Notes: generated from the sequence alone by a model not told the origin. Shown: positions 38,635-53,959, counted from the stretch's first letter. The stretch is DNA of 64,000 nucleotides from Lethocerus indicus (GCA_019843655.1 JACDQD010000011.1:16100604-16164603), one strand, 5' to 3'. A program made the numbers and translations.

Positions 38635-41600
38635 TCCAACCCCTCGCAGACCACAAAACAGGTACGTTAAACGATTCTTACCATTCTCCAAAAGTGCGGA
38701 TTATCCCTGCGTTATTCACAATTTAATACTAGGTTGGTTTGATAAGCATGTTAAAAAAATATTTTACTCCCCTTTTTATCCACAAAATTATTTTTATTTT
38801 TCAATATAATCTCCGTTTAATCCCATTGTAACACTATCTTTCCTTGATGAAAGGACGGAACCTGAACTGACGGACAGGAGGAGTTCTTTCTTTCTTTATT
38901 TTATTCAGTGCTGATATTAGATTACCCGTGAAGGCCTGTCAGCAATGTGAATATGCAATTGGATATATCCGGCCAAATGGTCACTGACCTTGCAAGCCGA
39001 ACGAAACGGAAGACTCAATCGTGCGATGAATTAATTGTCCTCGATAGAACTTCACGGTACAATAGTTACGATTGCAGAAAAATTCTGGATTTAATACTGA
39101 CTTTGCGCAAGGGACTTAAATGCCTGTACAAATGGTCAAAGCATCGTTCAACTGATCATGCTACTAGCCATTAGAAACTTAATTAGGTCGAACTTAAATG
39201 TAAAACTGCGGCAATTGACTGCGGTGAACATAGGACTCGGGAATTTGAATTAGTTCTGATTTCTATCTGTTCAGGAGCGTAATACGGTATCAGAAATACG
39301 GAATTTCAATTGAAAAATCGGTAGATCCGTTTTCTGAGTGAAAGAGGTTTTAGATTATATCAGCACAAATATAAAGAATCTCACCATGAACCTTCTGAAA
39401 TTATAAACGTAGAAATGTGCAACGGCCTTTCACCTCTTACATCGTACGCAGTAAAATTGGTAATTGTGGTCAGCTAAAATTTGGACAGAATTCCTTTACA
39501 TTTGACCCTAGGGTCAAATTTATTTTCATATATATTTAAAGAAATTTATTTCAGCAGTTTCTGCCTCTTTACATAAAGCTATGAAAGTAGCGAAATTGTA
39601 AGCCATAATGGGAGTAGCTTTAAATGAAAAGGCTAGACACTTGTTCTTTATACATCTGCGCGTTTTAATTTCGCCTTGAATATACAAATTTAATACAAAA
39701 TAAATGTGTAATTGCAAGTAAATCTTATTCGGAAGTACCTTTGGAATTTAACATGTACTGAGGAGGAGCAGAAGTTAAGCCTTGGCCTTTAAGTTATGTC
39801 ATGCAATTAAAGAGACTTTTTAAGCCGACAACAAACACTTTCACTCAATTTGGTCTTTATTTCTAGCCGTTGTAAAGGAATACTCCTGGATCATTATCCA
39901 GACTTTTTTTTTAATAAGTAAGCCGTAAATAATGCTGTCACGGAAATCGACGATTAATTTTGAATATGTAATTGACAAGAATAAACGCGTACCTTATGCA
40001 AATTCAATATATCATTGTGTATTGTAGCTTGTATATTATGCCGGACTACGGTCTAATGAATTCTAGCGAGAAAAATGTGTTGCCTCGCAAGTGAAATATT
40101 AGGGGTGATGCGATATGTAATGTCGTTATTTGGTAAAAAAATAACAATTTATTATGTTTAAAAATATTAGACTCCGCCCATATTTCCGTCAAACTTTCTG
40201 AATGCAGTAGCAATAGAGCGCGTTGAACGGACCCTTACGGTAAATAAAAGGCAGCAATAACACGATGGAGCTGAAGCACTCAGTCCGTCGCGAACTGAGG
40301 AGGATGACTCGAGCAATATTGGCATAATAATTTGAGCCGCGGAATAATCAATTTGTTGAATTGTAATCGCCCCAGCAAACGAAGCTTACATTGTTGCAGA
40401 CTATCTCGGTTCTCGGTTTTACAATTCACGTTTATGCGTATTCATGAGCCCCCTCCTGTGACACCTGTCAGGCGGGCAAAGCAGTCGACAGTAGCGCCTG
40501 CTTTGTACAACGTCTAATGTAATCCATCCGCGATGACATTTCGAACAACCGGGGGATTGATTTGACTTTTCGAACTTTAATTTTAAGTACCGTTCTCTTG
40601 AAAAGTTGGCGAGACGAGAAAGTGTAAAGGTCGAATCCTGTCGGGGTTAATTTCTCCCGTAACTCTCCAATCGGAACGGGATTTCCTTGTATTTGGACGC
40701 CTGGAATCGATATCCCGGACTAATGGAGAATGCAAGTCGGACACTTGATGGATTCATCGGGCGCTGGTCCTACTGGCGGACTCCGAACTGGTATGTAGCT
40801 AAATTCTCGGTTTGACCAATTGTTAACACTTCTTGAGATTTTAATCTCATCCTTCCGTAATAAATAAATTAATAATAATAAATTGTAAAAATTGCATCAA
40901 TTATAATAAATTGAAATGAGATTGAGCTATTGAAACGAAAACTTGCCGAACTGTCCACATTTTAAAGTAATTAACGTAGTCTCTTCACAAAACTCCCTCT
41001 GCAATACGGCTTGAGAATGTAGTCATACAAAATTTAGAATCTCCCATTTCCTCCTAAATATAATATTTATAGTGCGGTATACACAAAATATCCTTTGTTA
41101 AAACATACCAAAAAACTTAGCAATTCAGACTCGGCAGAACACTGCTGTAGATTTTTATTCCCATATTTTTTCCTCCACTCATAAAATTCGATCGAAATAG
41201 GAATGCACAATTCTCGTTAAGGGAACTCACTATAGATTAGATAAATATAATCCTATATTGAAGGGGTAGTCGTCAGTAAAGTTCCACATAAAGAATATTG
41301 GATGTTATAGCACTGGGTTGACAATTATCATTAATCTCCCTTTCTAGACAGGCCATATTTAAGTATCTATAAACAATTAATATATTTGACGATATTTCAT
41401 ACAGTACATCAGAGTTTCTACTGAACTTCCGCATTTGAACATTGGAAGAAGTTTTTGTAAGGTGTCTATTGTGTTTTCTGTTGTTGTCAGATGAACAAGC
41501 GTTTCAGTTGGTATAATAAGTGCATTATAGCGAGGGTTTATTGAACGCGGCGGTTGAGGTCAGCCCGGGGCGAACGGCTCTTTGTTCAATGCAGATGGCC

Positions 41601-44600
41601 ATTTAAATGCGACACGACCATTCCCCCGAATTATTCCTTTGTCACAGCTCAATCCCTGAGAAACCGCCGCTAAATTAAAAAAAAGGAAAAAGCTCAATCG
41701 TCCGACTGAAGTAAGCCGGCCCGTAGGAAGATCCGTGGGGGGATAAAGCTGGAGGCGGGCAGCGTTTAATCAGATAATGTAAATCCAAGCACGCATCTCG
41801 GGCTAAACTTCCGCAAATGTACAGGCGGAATAATATTATTGCCGCAAAAGGTTTTTTCTCGGAAACTCCAGGAAAGTTCAGGATAGAGCGTTCATATCGG
41901 TTTGAGCAGTGGGCCAAAGTTGCCAAGATTGCCAGGCAATTGAAATTCAGATTAACTAGACGATAACTGTAGAAAAAATATTCTATTTACAAAACCGTAC
42001 TAAGAATACTGATTCCGGGGTTAAAACTGTGGTTTTCAGTAACTAGTACTCTAATATAAATGCGAAAGTTATTTATGACAATGTGATTGATTTATGCCCT
42101 ATAGATCTTATGTCGCCCCCCACTCAGAGTCAGTGGGGTATTCTGTCTTCATTGTCACGACACTTTTACTGTGGTCCACACTAATAATTTTTTCCATTCT
42201 TATTTTCACTAAGAAAAAACGTCTTCAGAAAATTATTTAACACCAGGTTTTGTGTTAAGCTGAAGCCAGCTTGCGCAACCCATACAAAAATTATAGCAAG
42301 AATATGCGTAATGCTGTATGTAATTGTTTATTAAACGTATCTGAGGGTGAGCCTTCTTGCTGATAAATAGTTGTGTTTTTTTGTAATATTCGCCTTAAAA
42401 TTTGTAACACAATGTATCCTCAGTCACAATATCCGACCTGTTTCGAGCATCTGATTACGTGCGAACGACTACTAAAACTGGATTCTGCGAGATAGAGAAA
42501 ACCTATGAGTAATATTAGTTTCCCAAAGCTGATGAAATTTCATTCGGTTTATGGGTCAATCTGGAAATTCATTGAGTTGTTTCTGAGTTCTGAGTCACAA
42601 CCCGGAACTTCGCAGGTCAATGATTCACGTATTAGTTCAATAGGTTAGTATTCCTCACCTTACTATTGCATTTAAATAAAATAGACGCTGATTATAACCT
42701 TTTCATATAAAAAAATTGGTGCTCCCAACGTTTATTGGCGTAGTTTAAATTGTGTCTTGTATTATTGAACTCCTGTTGAGAACCACTCGTATAGGGGGTT
42801 TAACGCGGTGTTGTCAACAGACTGTTGGAGGCAAGTCCCACGATCAAGTTCATTGTAAAATTTTTAAAACTGATTATTATAAGAGAAAAAATACATAATT
42901 TGAGTCTACAGTTTGCAGCCACCTGACGTTTTATAGAAATTAGTATAGACTTGATTTTTAATGTAAAATTAAAAGTAATGTTTTAAGGCAGACGATTCGA
43001 TTTAAAAATGTCATTATAACCATATTACAATATTATTGTTATTACAATATTTTCTATTGCATAAATTTGCTTGCATCAAACCCATTTAAGAATTTAAATG
43101 CTATGTGAAGAGTTTTTGAATATTTATGTAAGGCTTTAAAAAAGGTGAGCGTTTGGTTATTGCTATAGTGATAGAAAGTTTTGAATTAATGATTACAATA
43201 AGTTTTAGTTAATGATTAAACTAAAAAACAACTATTAACATATGTAGTGTATACACTTCGCTTTTCATTATCACTGATAATTTCAAATTCAACCACTGAG
43301 AGCAGCACATACTGAAGCAAAAAAAGGTACCTGTGGCATTGCTTCAGAATAGTAAAGACAATTACTAAGATTTAGGAATTTATTATCAAATAATTTTATT
43401 AATGAATTATTTATTTTGTAACATACACTTCTCACAAATAAATATTGAGACAAAAGTTTTATGTTCTATAAGAGAACATAGATTATTTATCTTATTTGGT
43501 TAATGCAAAATGAGGCTTTTCTCCAAATTCAATTTTATTTAACATTTTCTTCCACTATTTATATAGAACAAGGGGCTTTAGACTATAATGCACTCTTAGT
43601 AATTGAAATCAGTACATTTCACAGTCTTACAATGACATTAGTTCCCATATTTTTGAATAAATTTAATAATATCCATAACGCTTGCAACTTAGACTCAACT
43701 AAAAATGCTTAATGACCACTTAAGTATAATATGTAACATAGCATAGGAATACTCCTATGTACATAGGGAGTGATATTTATTTTTTTATTTCTATTTTTTA
43801 AATTTGAATGCTTTGAAATATATTGTCATTGGAATTTTAAGATTGACTGATTTCTGTTTGTATTTGAACTATTTCAGCATTTCCTAAATAATTCCAAAAT
43901 TTAATGTAATTATTAAGTTCTTATCTCATTCGGAATCATTTGTTTGCAATCATGACTTTTTTTTCACTAAATTTTCATCATCCTTAGTAACTACTTTGGG
44001 AATTCCACACAGTGATTCACCAATATAACTGCAGCAAACAGAATGATATCTCTATTGCTATTGCATCATGTGCTATTATGGTTTTAATCTAATGAAACAA
44101 TATCATGATAAATATCAAGATATGCTGCTTTTCATATAATACTGCAGCTATCATGGAAGGTCAAATGTATTAGCATCTAATTGGTCAATTAGATAAATAA
44201 GTGATGTTTAGTCAGTCAATGGATTGAATTATAATTATTGGATTATACTTGGATATCTCAATGATTTGAGATTTTCAATTCAAGAAGAACAAAATGCAGC
44301 AGTTTCCAGACAGAACCACCTGAAATTCCAAATTATAGAATTTTCTAAGCTTAAAATATGATTTCCCATTTTATTTAGTTACTTGAAACAAAATGTAATA
44401 AAATGTCATGTAAGACCAAGGTTCCTTCACTCCACATCTTTTATGTTATACGTGAAAGTCTTTTAATTTACATTATCAATCAATACATTTGAACCATAAT
44501 AAAAGTTATTAATATTGTAAAATACAGCATATCATTTGAACACTGAAGAAATGTTTCAGTTTAGATGTAATCAGTATGTGAAAAAAAGTTTTTTGTATTG

Positions 44601-45818
44601 AAGGCAACAGAAGAAACTTATCATTATTTATTAATGAGTACGTGCTATTAAGTACTATTAGGTATAATTAATACTGATTTTTGATAGTGTTAACAATGTA
44701 TTCAAAAGGTTTCATGCAACAAACCACCTTTCATACCTAATCACTGCATCACTTTTTTAGAAAGCTGACCCATTCATGAGAGCCAGTGGAAAATTGGTGA
44801 AAACATTATTTATCAGTGCATGGACAAATGAAATGGCTCATTATACATCATATAAATCAGATAAACATGTCGTGTTAAAGTGTTAAATATGTTAAGATAA
44901 ATAATAAGAACTCTTATAGATGGGAAAATACAAAGGATCTGCCTATTTACATTTAGTATACTGGAATTCAAATACTTTATTCATTTAGTAAATATATTAA
45001 AAATAATTTCAGTCACATATTACATTACACAGTGCAAGAAATTTTTTTTAACAATTAATACAATGTGATAATTGCTTCTAGAGAAAATGACTCTAACAAA
45101 GAATATTATCTAAAGAAATATAAATGACATACAGGAAAAGATGACTCACACTCTGTTCTTTGTATCCTTCCAACATTAAGACTAAAGATTTTATCACGAA
45201 AAACTAGGATCAAAACTGAGTTGTATTCACTGAGAAAATAAAATACCTAATTTCAATGAAGAATTAGCAATCAGATTATAGATGGTATGCATTTTACTGA
45301 GAGCCCCCCCTGGTATCAAATACACTGATGGGCATCATTTTTGCAATTCAATAACAGAAATCTAAACTGAGAAAATAAAAAATTAAACAAATAAAAAAGT
45401 ATGGTGCTTCAGAAAATGTAATAAACATGTAACAGACATACATGTTTGGTATATAAATAAATACAGAAGATTAATACCAAACTCTGTTGTTAAATTTCAA
45501 TATTAATGACTGAATTTCATTCAGCGATTCACTAAAAACCTTTTGATCCAATTTACAATGAATAAATGAAGAAGGTCACACAACAGGATAACAGCTCATG
45601 TAACTGCAATGGAATTAATAATATATTCCTCTATTGTAGATACACACGCACAATCCAACTAAAAGAATTATATACAATTTGTTACAAAGCTTAACAGAGG
45701 CTAAGACTTAAACGTAAGGAATGAGAAAACAGTGTAAATGTATTGGGTTAGTCTCTCTCGAAATAAAAAGGCGATTCCCCCCCCCCTGAATATTCTCTGA
45801 TTCCTACAAAGAAGTCCA
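38635..45818. other. non-coding region between CPAP1 gene 1 and Arf
   Basis: No gene is supported on either strand. From about 42.7 kb the sequence becomes strongly AT-rich and CpG-poor, and this part probably includes the Arf 3'UTR (minus strand). A missing 3' exon of CPAP1 gene 1 may lie here. Candidate acceptors exist, such as TTTGTCACAG near 41650, but none gives a convincing coding exon. A stem at about 43741-43760 (CATAGGAATACTCCTATG) is a short palindrome. Confidence 0.5.
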
Positions 45819-46578
<760 letters not shown>

Positions 46579-46724
46579 CTGAAACAAATAGAAGAAAATC
46601 TGAAAAAATGACAGGATTTACTACCGCAAAGGAATAGCTCATCCACTAGCAGTTCTAATCCATTGTTATCATCCCGATGCGTGGGAGTATATAGTATTGC
46701 GAATAAAAATTGATTTAAAATTAC

Positions 46725-46893
46725 CTAAATGGAAATCCTTCGCATAATATTATCTAAGGGTGGATAAAAAACGTTCACACTACTAGAATTACACCGGACA
46801 CCCGGAGGATGAGGCAAATACTATTAACGTGTACACCAAGTTCACAATGTTGCATGAAGGCTTTGTCGTGTCAACAGCTGGTTTTCTCTGGCT
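46725..46893 (-). other. Arf 5'UTR exon 1 (predicted)
   Basis: The exon runs from the predicted start at 46893 to a TTTAG|GTAATT donor at 46725, leaving a 146-bp intron (46579-46724). It is inferred only from splice consensus and promoter spacing. An unspliced leader is possible. Confidence 0.4.
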
Positions 46894-46921
46894 GACGTCA
46901 ACCAGGGTGGGGATACTTATA
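46893..46921 (-). promoter_or_regulatory. Arf core promoter: TATAAG box, TCAG initiator and CRE
   Basis: On the minus strand TATAAG (46921-46916) lies 28 bp upstream of the A in TCAG (46893), which is the canonical TATA-to-start distance. The initiator overlaps a perfect CRE palindrome, TGACGTCA (46893-46900), the site for CREB/ATF factors. This is about 530 bp before the Arf start codon. Confidence 0.5.
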
Positions 46922-49900
46922 GTGGCTCCATTTTCAAAATGAAAAAGGTCATGAGAACTAGAAATTTAGATTTCCTACGAATAATGGGAAAACCTTGAAT
47001 TAGGTACGATGTCAAGATCTGTAAATGCCTGAAAACAGCAATTAAAATTCGGGAACTGACGCGTATTCTTTTAATTCTTGTCCAAACTCTTTTAGTATTA
47101 CATTACATTTGTCATCTATCAGAACTTAATTATACACTATTATACAGACAGAAACACGTATTACAAACACTGAATACTTTTTATATCATAATTGCGTACT
47201 TGTAACAGTTCTACCTGTGTTCCAGCTGTAATTTTGTATTTATAATAAAAATAAACTGATATTGATTCGTGAATGACTTTAAAAATTATTAATTAATAAT
47301 CGATTAATCTTTATTAAATACTATTTCACAAAGAATTTATTAGGTTTAATGAAACATATCAGAAATGAATAATTTATAAACAAACTTTATATAGTTCTAT
47401 AGGATATTTTATATGGTATAAATTGCCACCATTATATTTTTAAAACCATTATAACATTTATAGGGGGATAATAGTATAATGATGAAATAGAGTTAGAGTG
47501 TTTGACTGTAATAAATTACTGAAAACCTTATAGAATTATTCATGTTTTAATAAAGGAATATATTATTCACTGCAGTGAGCAATAGTTAATAAATTTGCAC
47601 AAATTTAAAGAAGACCAATAATTCTTAGTCTATGAGCTATGAAACAAGTCACAAGTAGGTCATAACAAAATTCATGTCTGCTATTGATTTCAGGGAGTAT
47701 TATAGTATTACATTACATTTCTAAGAGTTTCTTCTGAGTACTTTAAAGGTATTAGTAGGCAGAAACAAACATTTAAAAAATTGTAATTCTTAAATAGTGA
47801 AAATTTTAATAAAAGATTCCTTTAATTTAAATTTATATTGTATACTTAAACTACAGAAACTTAAAAATACTTTATTGTGTGCATTCCTTTAAGTGATAAT
47901 TCAAAACATTCTTTGAGGATATTTAATAGTTAATCAACCTTTATCTAAAAATTTAGATGAGCTTCTGGTCTATTTATATGTCGATAATGCATCAACATTA
48001 TGGATTACCACATCTTATTCCAGTTTGTTATTTTGTAAAGAAATGCACAAAAATTATAAAAACAAATTGATAAGGTATTTTATTATTTTTTTCAACAAAT
48101 TACCAAAAAATAAGTTTTGAAGCAATTAACAGAAGCCTGTTTTGTGAATAATGAATTATTCTACTTTTTTATTGTTCTAATTTTTCATGGTTAATAAATT
48201 GTGAATTTTTTCTTATTAATGTTTTTTTATTGCTTGACAAGGGGTAATGTTTTTATGAGTCCCAATTCAACCATTTCACCGGGAACAATTGTGTAATAAA
48301 ACTACACATTAGCCAAATAAGATAAGTCAAATTTTGTATGGGTTAATTATTGTTTTTCGTGGTAACAAAAGAATCTATGTACAGGGAAATGAAAATTAAT
48401 ATACATTTTTATGGTTGCTAAGAAAATACTGTAAAAAAAATGAAAGCCAGTCTAAAACTTTTATATCTGAAAAATGTGCATCCCAATTTACTTGAAAATA
48501 ATTTTATAATACCAAGATAAATAATAAATTTAAGTTGGCAGATCTATAGATATTTCATTTATATCCTCAGACAAATGGGTGTTCATATTTTTCTGATTCC
48601 GAAAAATTGTTCACGAATAAAATATTATTAGAATACTCATTATAAATTCAATAATATTCAGACTTCCAGATCGGCTATGAACAGAAGCAGATGGTAACAA
48701 TGTTCAAACGTGACTTCAAAATGTTTTGAGTGACGAAGTAATTTTCAAAATATATTTTTCTTTCAACGAGCGAAGGTTTCTGCAACCAGAATTCGGGCCC
48801 CGATGAACCATTAAGAGAAGAGAAACGTCGGAAGTTCCAGCGGAGAAGAGGAGAATAAGCTTTTCTACTGAATCACTCCAGTGTCCATCAAAACCAGGAA
48901 GCGGTTCGACACCTGCTTCCCGAGCTTCTCTCCGCAATATTACGTGATCTTACCGGAAGTTTAATGGTAGTATATAGATATTTTTTTAGTCCTTTCATTA
49001 CCAATAATTATGCACGTTTAAGCTTTGAAATGAGGGTATGCGTTTTTCTTAGTAAACTTTTATTACGCAGACCCACGAGAATAAATGAATGTGGATTAAT
49101 TAGTTACGGAAAATTTAATAGAATAAAATCACGTAGAATATCGAATAAACGGTTGAATATTTTTGCTATATCAGGTAAACTCATATTTTAAATTAAAACA
49201 CATACCAAATTTAAATTTACTTTTTAAAGATACTTTTTATTGGGCCAATAAAATGTTCCTGACGACTGGCTAGAACCTGAAACCGGTCTAGGTTAAGGCA
49301 GGACTTACAATATTACTTTCATTCTTTTGTGAAGAGGGGGCCATTTAGTTACCGGAATACTGTATAAAGGTTTTTTGTCGTGTTCTTCCATCTTCAGATC
49401 ATCGTTTTCATCGGAAAACTTTCTCAGGCTGTGGCCTTCTCAGGACCAGATGTATACAGCGTCTGTACAGATAAATTCGTTGCGGGATCCGTGCTACACC
49501 TTCGAGGGTGGTGGCCCTGAGATATTCTTTTAATTCCTCGGCAGTTGTGATGGCCACTTTTAAGCGTTACACGTTGGCCTTTAATTCTGTTGGGATAATT
49601 CTGCACTGGTGTCCCCTCGGAGGTTATATACCTTTACGCAGTTGCGCCATACCAACTGAACGCGAGTTCAGACGCTCCGTTTCCGGTACTCACACTTTGT
49701 ACTTCGCGTATTGGGACTCGGTTGAAACGAGTCCGACGGCCGTAATTTTCATAGCATCAGTCTAATTGCGCGTTTACGCAATATTGATCTATGAGCGACG
49801 ATTGAGCAATTGCCCCGTAAGCGGTATTGCCGTTTCACGGCCACTGCTCGTACTATGACTTTACCATTCGCCTCCCTGTTGCTCGGTTAATTCCCTTTAA

Positions 49901-50769
49901 CCTTGTCGCATCGTCCCCCCCAGTGATCTGGGGCGACTGACCTAAGCCGACCAGCCGGCGGGAGCGAGTTGCGCAAGACGCGGGTTCGAAAGTTTTTTCT
50001 CTTTCCCCTCGTGTATAGGATAATTGAGATTTTTTTGCGTCCGCAATTTACATTCTTCTTTGCGCCATTGGCGGCTCCATGTTGCGTAACAGGAATTTAA
50101 GAAAAGCGATAGAGCGAACAAATGAGTCCTTTGGGGCCTTCGTTCACGCACACGAGTAATTCAATTAGTAAAGGTACGGCTGCTGTTTTAATATGGTTTA
50201 GTCAATGAATTTAATAATTTACCATATAATACATGGTATCAGTAAAATAGAATGATATTTATGCATGTCGGCTGTTTCTGTAGGTTAATTAATAAAATTA
50301 TTTTTTTATATTTTACCATTATATTTTTTATCTCCGTATCAACGCTTGGTGGAGTCAAAAGATTCATCGTTTTCACCAATCTAAATTGATCGGTATAATT
50401 TAAAATAATAACCGGGACCGTCGAAATAATTAAATAAACTGAGGAACGGACTTTATCCGACTTAATTATTTCATACCGTCCTGCGCTGGAATAGTGTGAA
50501 GCCGAAGAGAACTCAACTCGCCAATGTCATAATTTGAATGCAGGCCTTGAACTAATAATGCAAAAGGTTTCATTAAATGGCAAATTAGATAACTGATCCA
50601 ATATTCATTGGGTTCCATCAATCAATCTCAACCGCAGAATAGATCAGGAGGTAATCATTTATAAGCATTAGTTAATTTGCGCCAGTGATCATCTTAGATT
50701 TGTATGTAATGTAATTTCTATTATTGTTCATCACACAAACAGATATAGCAAAAAGTTGCAAAAAATAGG
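46922..50769. other. non-coding region upstream of Arf
   Basis: From 47.1 to 48.7 kb the DNA is AT-rich with few CpG. From 48.7 kb CpG becomes common again. Minus-strand sequence near 48.96 kb (ACTTCCGGTAAGATCACG) resembles an ETS-type promoter site or a splice donor, but no gene could be built on it. GC-richer patches near 49.5-50.1 kb have no recognisable exon. Confidence 0.45.
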
Positions 50770-51155
50770 TAAACTAGCTGAATACCCGTGCTTTTTGCTA
50801 CGGTGTTTGAGAGAATGGTACGGTTTGAGAGAACGGTTTTGAGAGGAAAATATAATGCTGTACGAAACGATTTTTGTTGTTTAAAACATAAAAACTTTCG
50901 CTTTTGGAACAAATATGATTGGCTCTAACCGGATTGGCAAATAACCGATGTGGTCGATATATTCTGTGTCTAATTTTTATTGTCGCTATAAAAATAATAA
51001 AATGCAAGTGTTTGAGGGCTTATGGGTGAGCTATATCTCCTATCATGAAATAAGAGGAATCACCATGCAAAATTTATTGCGAAATAGACTTGTTGTTCTT
51101 GAGATACAGTGAACAATCAGCGAGTGAGTCGGTGAGTAGGGTATTATATAAATAG
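50770..51155. mobile_element. old interspersed transposon fragment, class uncertain
   Basis: The stretch opens with CTAGCTGAATACCCGTGC and TTTTTGCTACGG. It closes with GAGTGAGTCGGTGAGTAGGG and TATTATATAAATAGATGAA. Openings of the type CTAGCTG..ACCCGTGCTTCGC and endings with repeated GTGAGTC before an A/T-rich tail are familiar from widespread degenerate arthropod repeats. No reverse transcriptase or transposase frame remains, so I cannot give the class. Confidence 0.45.
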
Positions 51156-52493
51156 ATGAATGCATACTTCTGTTGCGGCAGATACTATTCGAACAGACAA
51201 AAGGTTGATATCGTTTCAGCAATGGGTTATGGGATCGATAGAGCGAGTCGAGAATTATAAATTCTCACAACGCCACGCGCTGAAAGTGAAACTCAGCGTC
51301 GATCTAGGCGTTTCCTTGTACACAACCTGGACAGATCAACGCGCGCGAAATTCCCAACGCCGTATCCCCCTCTTCAGCCGATTTTGTCCTTCGTGTTTTC
51401 ATCTTTTTCAGGAAATATTTAGCAATTGGCGGCCGCTGGCTCCCAATCGTCTGAGAACATCGCCCCCTAATCCGCCCGTCCCATGTCTTTTTTTAAGGAT
51501 TCGCAATTAAAACTGTTTGGAAAAATATAAACAACAGATAAAAAAATTTTTCTCGGCCATTTATAACTATTATTTGCACGGTACAGTGTTTGTTGAAAGA
51601 TAATAACGGGTATAGAACTTGAAGGGAAACCGCGATAGAATTTCAATTTGAGAAAATCGACTCCGGTTCAAATTGTAAAGGAAGGAATTTATTCTATTTT
51701 TTTTTATACAAAAGTTCTGTATGTTATAAAATCGAACTTCGGTCTATCCGTATAGACCAAATTATTCAAATATTCTTGATAGAGTACAGAGTAGAACAAC
51801 CCTATGAAGACATAAAAACAAACTGAAAATTTGGGGAGCAGATGATTCTCTGGAAGAATCTGGACTTGGCACACTTCCCTTGGCAAAACTCCTAACTAAA
51901 GACAAATTATTATCGTCGGTGTGTAATAGTCCTGTATGCAGTTGACGTGAACCGGGTCCTTGGAGTTGCTGGGGACACCCCCGGCTTCCCCTGCGGCTGG
52001 TATGGGAATAGAAAACGAGCTAATCTCTGGGTATGTTCCTAACGTTTGAAAACTCGTTTCGACTTAAGGGTTGGCGTTTAGCACTCTGTGTTACAGCACA
52101 GATTAGGGCGGCGGTGGTTTCGGAATGGAAATGTAGCCGATCACTTTTACCGGTCGGGGAGGGGGCGTGTCACAACTTCGGCCCCAGTCGAAAGGAGGTC
52201 GGGCATAAAGTAATTACGCTATATAAACCATATCTGAGGTAATAACCTTTTAAATGTCCCGAATGTTCGCAACTCAGCGCTCAAGGTCTAAAACGGAAAA
52301 TCACCATTTGTTCTTCTTTGTAATTGTATTTCTGCACTCGGTATGGACAACATATCAATTCATCGACGAGAATTCGGCAGACATATGGCTTACTTTCATT
52401 TTCACCTTGTTTTTATTCTGGGCCTATTCTGGGCACTTTTTACCGGATTGCACAGGTTTCTGACCAAAGTTGCTGAATATTAAAAATATATAT
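51156..52493. other. intergenic sequence
   Basis: No gene is supported. Moderate-GC open frames near 51.16-51.51 and 52.03-52.24 kb have no recognisable content or splice signals. Confidence 0.45.
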
Positions 52494-52622
52494 CGTAGAT
52501 TTCGTGTGTTTCTGTCTCCTCTCGCTGGTTTGGTCTTTTGCTAGACCGGTTTCGGCTACTCGCCATCTTCTGTGGATGTTTTTCGGGCAAGCTCCTGCAC
52601 TGTCACTGTCACTTGTACTGTC
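52494..52622. mobile_element. foldback/MITE-like element, copy 4 (left-end fragment)
   Basis: It begins CGTAGATTTCGTGTGTTTC directly after an ATATATAT run. It continues through GCTGGTTTGGTC and AGACCGGTTTCGGC to CACTGTCACTGTCACTTG, then stops. The right arm is absent and there is a small internal deletion after CGCCATCTTC. As in copy 2, the end is next to a TA-rich tract. Confidence 0.8.
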
Positions 52623-53959
52623 TGAGACAGAAGATCACTTGAACAATGCTATAATTTATCGTAATATCTTCCCGTATTGATAAACTAAATTCCTTTATGC
52701 ACCTGTTTTATTTACATATTTTTCTTATTAACATTATTAATATTGTGTAACATTACAAGTTGTTGCACCTCGTATAGTTCCTGTCATATAATTTTCCTGC
52801 TTGAAAACTGCGTCAATATTTTATTAGCTCTTCGATTTATTTTGTTATTCTGCAAATATTTCAAGTATGATTGATCCAAAATTTTTGAATCCAGGATCAT
52901 GCCCTGGATAGTCCTTTTTCATTCATCTTATTTTCGCTATTAGAATTTTAGTAGTTCAAGAGAGTTCTGAGCGCAAATTCTATCGCGGAACTGACTTCAA
53001 TTAAATTTAACAAGAATGATTATGGAAATACAGGCAAAATTTATTTCCAGCCGTTTTGATCGCTCGACATCAGAATCATGCTTCGAACAGTTTTTATTCG
53101 ACCAAAGCTGTCCACGCAGAGCACAATGACCCAGATTGGGGTCGGCCACGACTGGTCGGCCGTTCGAAAGGACTTGCCCATTAGCGAACTGAATATTCCA
53201 GTTATGTAAACACACCTTGCAGTTGTTATAGTAATCGAACCGCCCACGGCGGCGAAATGGAACCGAACGTGGGATACCGGGCCCTGAAGAAGCCTGAAGC
53301 CAGTCCGTGGTCTTGGACTTTGAAACGGTCTCAGATGGAAGCACGTAGATCTCAGTTTCTGATACTCGCCAATTTCAACGGCGTCAGTAGATCAATGAAG
53401 CGTTTAGGTGATTTATGCAAAATCCGCGGAATAAAAATATTTTCTAATAAAAAAATCCCTAAGTCTCACTCCTGATTCACTGGTTGCCCATCTCCTCTCT
53501 TACCTATCCATTATTCCCCCCGCGGCGTCTCTAACGCCACTAGCCTAGAGATCTATAATTCCACAATGCACATATAACGATAAAGATTGATTGTGCAATA
53601 AATAAAAAAATAAAGCGTCACTCCTATTTGTTTGAATTCCTTAGAGATTATTTAAAGTTTATTAACTTACTTAATACAAATTGTAATATATATCCGTATC
53701 GACTGTGCGGACAATTGTGTGATAAACGGGCCTGCCTCAATACCGTCGGAAAATATTACTATAATTTTTCCAGTATTTTGTTACCGGTGATAAAAAAATT
53801 AAGAAAATATCCAGTCGTTCCGAAATGCCCTGACCGAAGTTTATTGTACGGGGATGGAGGAGAAGGGATAAAAGAGTGGCCGGGAGGGGTGCGTATTGCG
53901 AGATAGCCCTGGTGGCCGAGGAGAAAGTGGAAGCTGCGAGGGCTTCGGGGCCTGCCGAG
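52623..53959. other. intergenic sequence with a GC-rich open island
   Basis: Mostly AT-rich, except 53041-53340, which is GC-richer and open in two plus-strand and two minus-strand frames. On the plus strand AATTTATTTCCAG at 53050 looks like an acceptor. On the minus strand CTTCTTCAG and AACTGCAAG|GTGTGT near 53210-53290 could bound an exon. No domain is recognised and the coding strand cannot be chosen. Another GC-rich stretch at about 53840-54015 leads into CPAP1 gene 2. Confidence 0.35.

Noticed and set aside
41640..41665. TTTGTCACAG acceptor followed by a short frame ending TGA, as the last exon of CPAP1 gene 1
   Set aside because: It would add only three codons and no polyadenylation signal follows.
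45780..45787. C-run (G-run on the minus strand) after the Arf stop, considered as a retrocopy tail
   Set aside because: A retrocopy would leave a poly-A tail on the sense strand. This is a G homopolymer.
52997..53344. 115-codon minus-strand ORF with several cysteines
   Set aside because: Cysteine spacing fits no domain I know, and opposite-strand frames are equally open. Kept only as a finding about the island.
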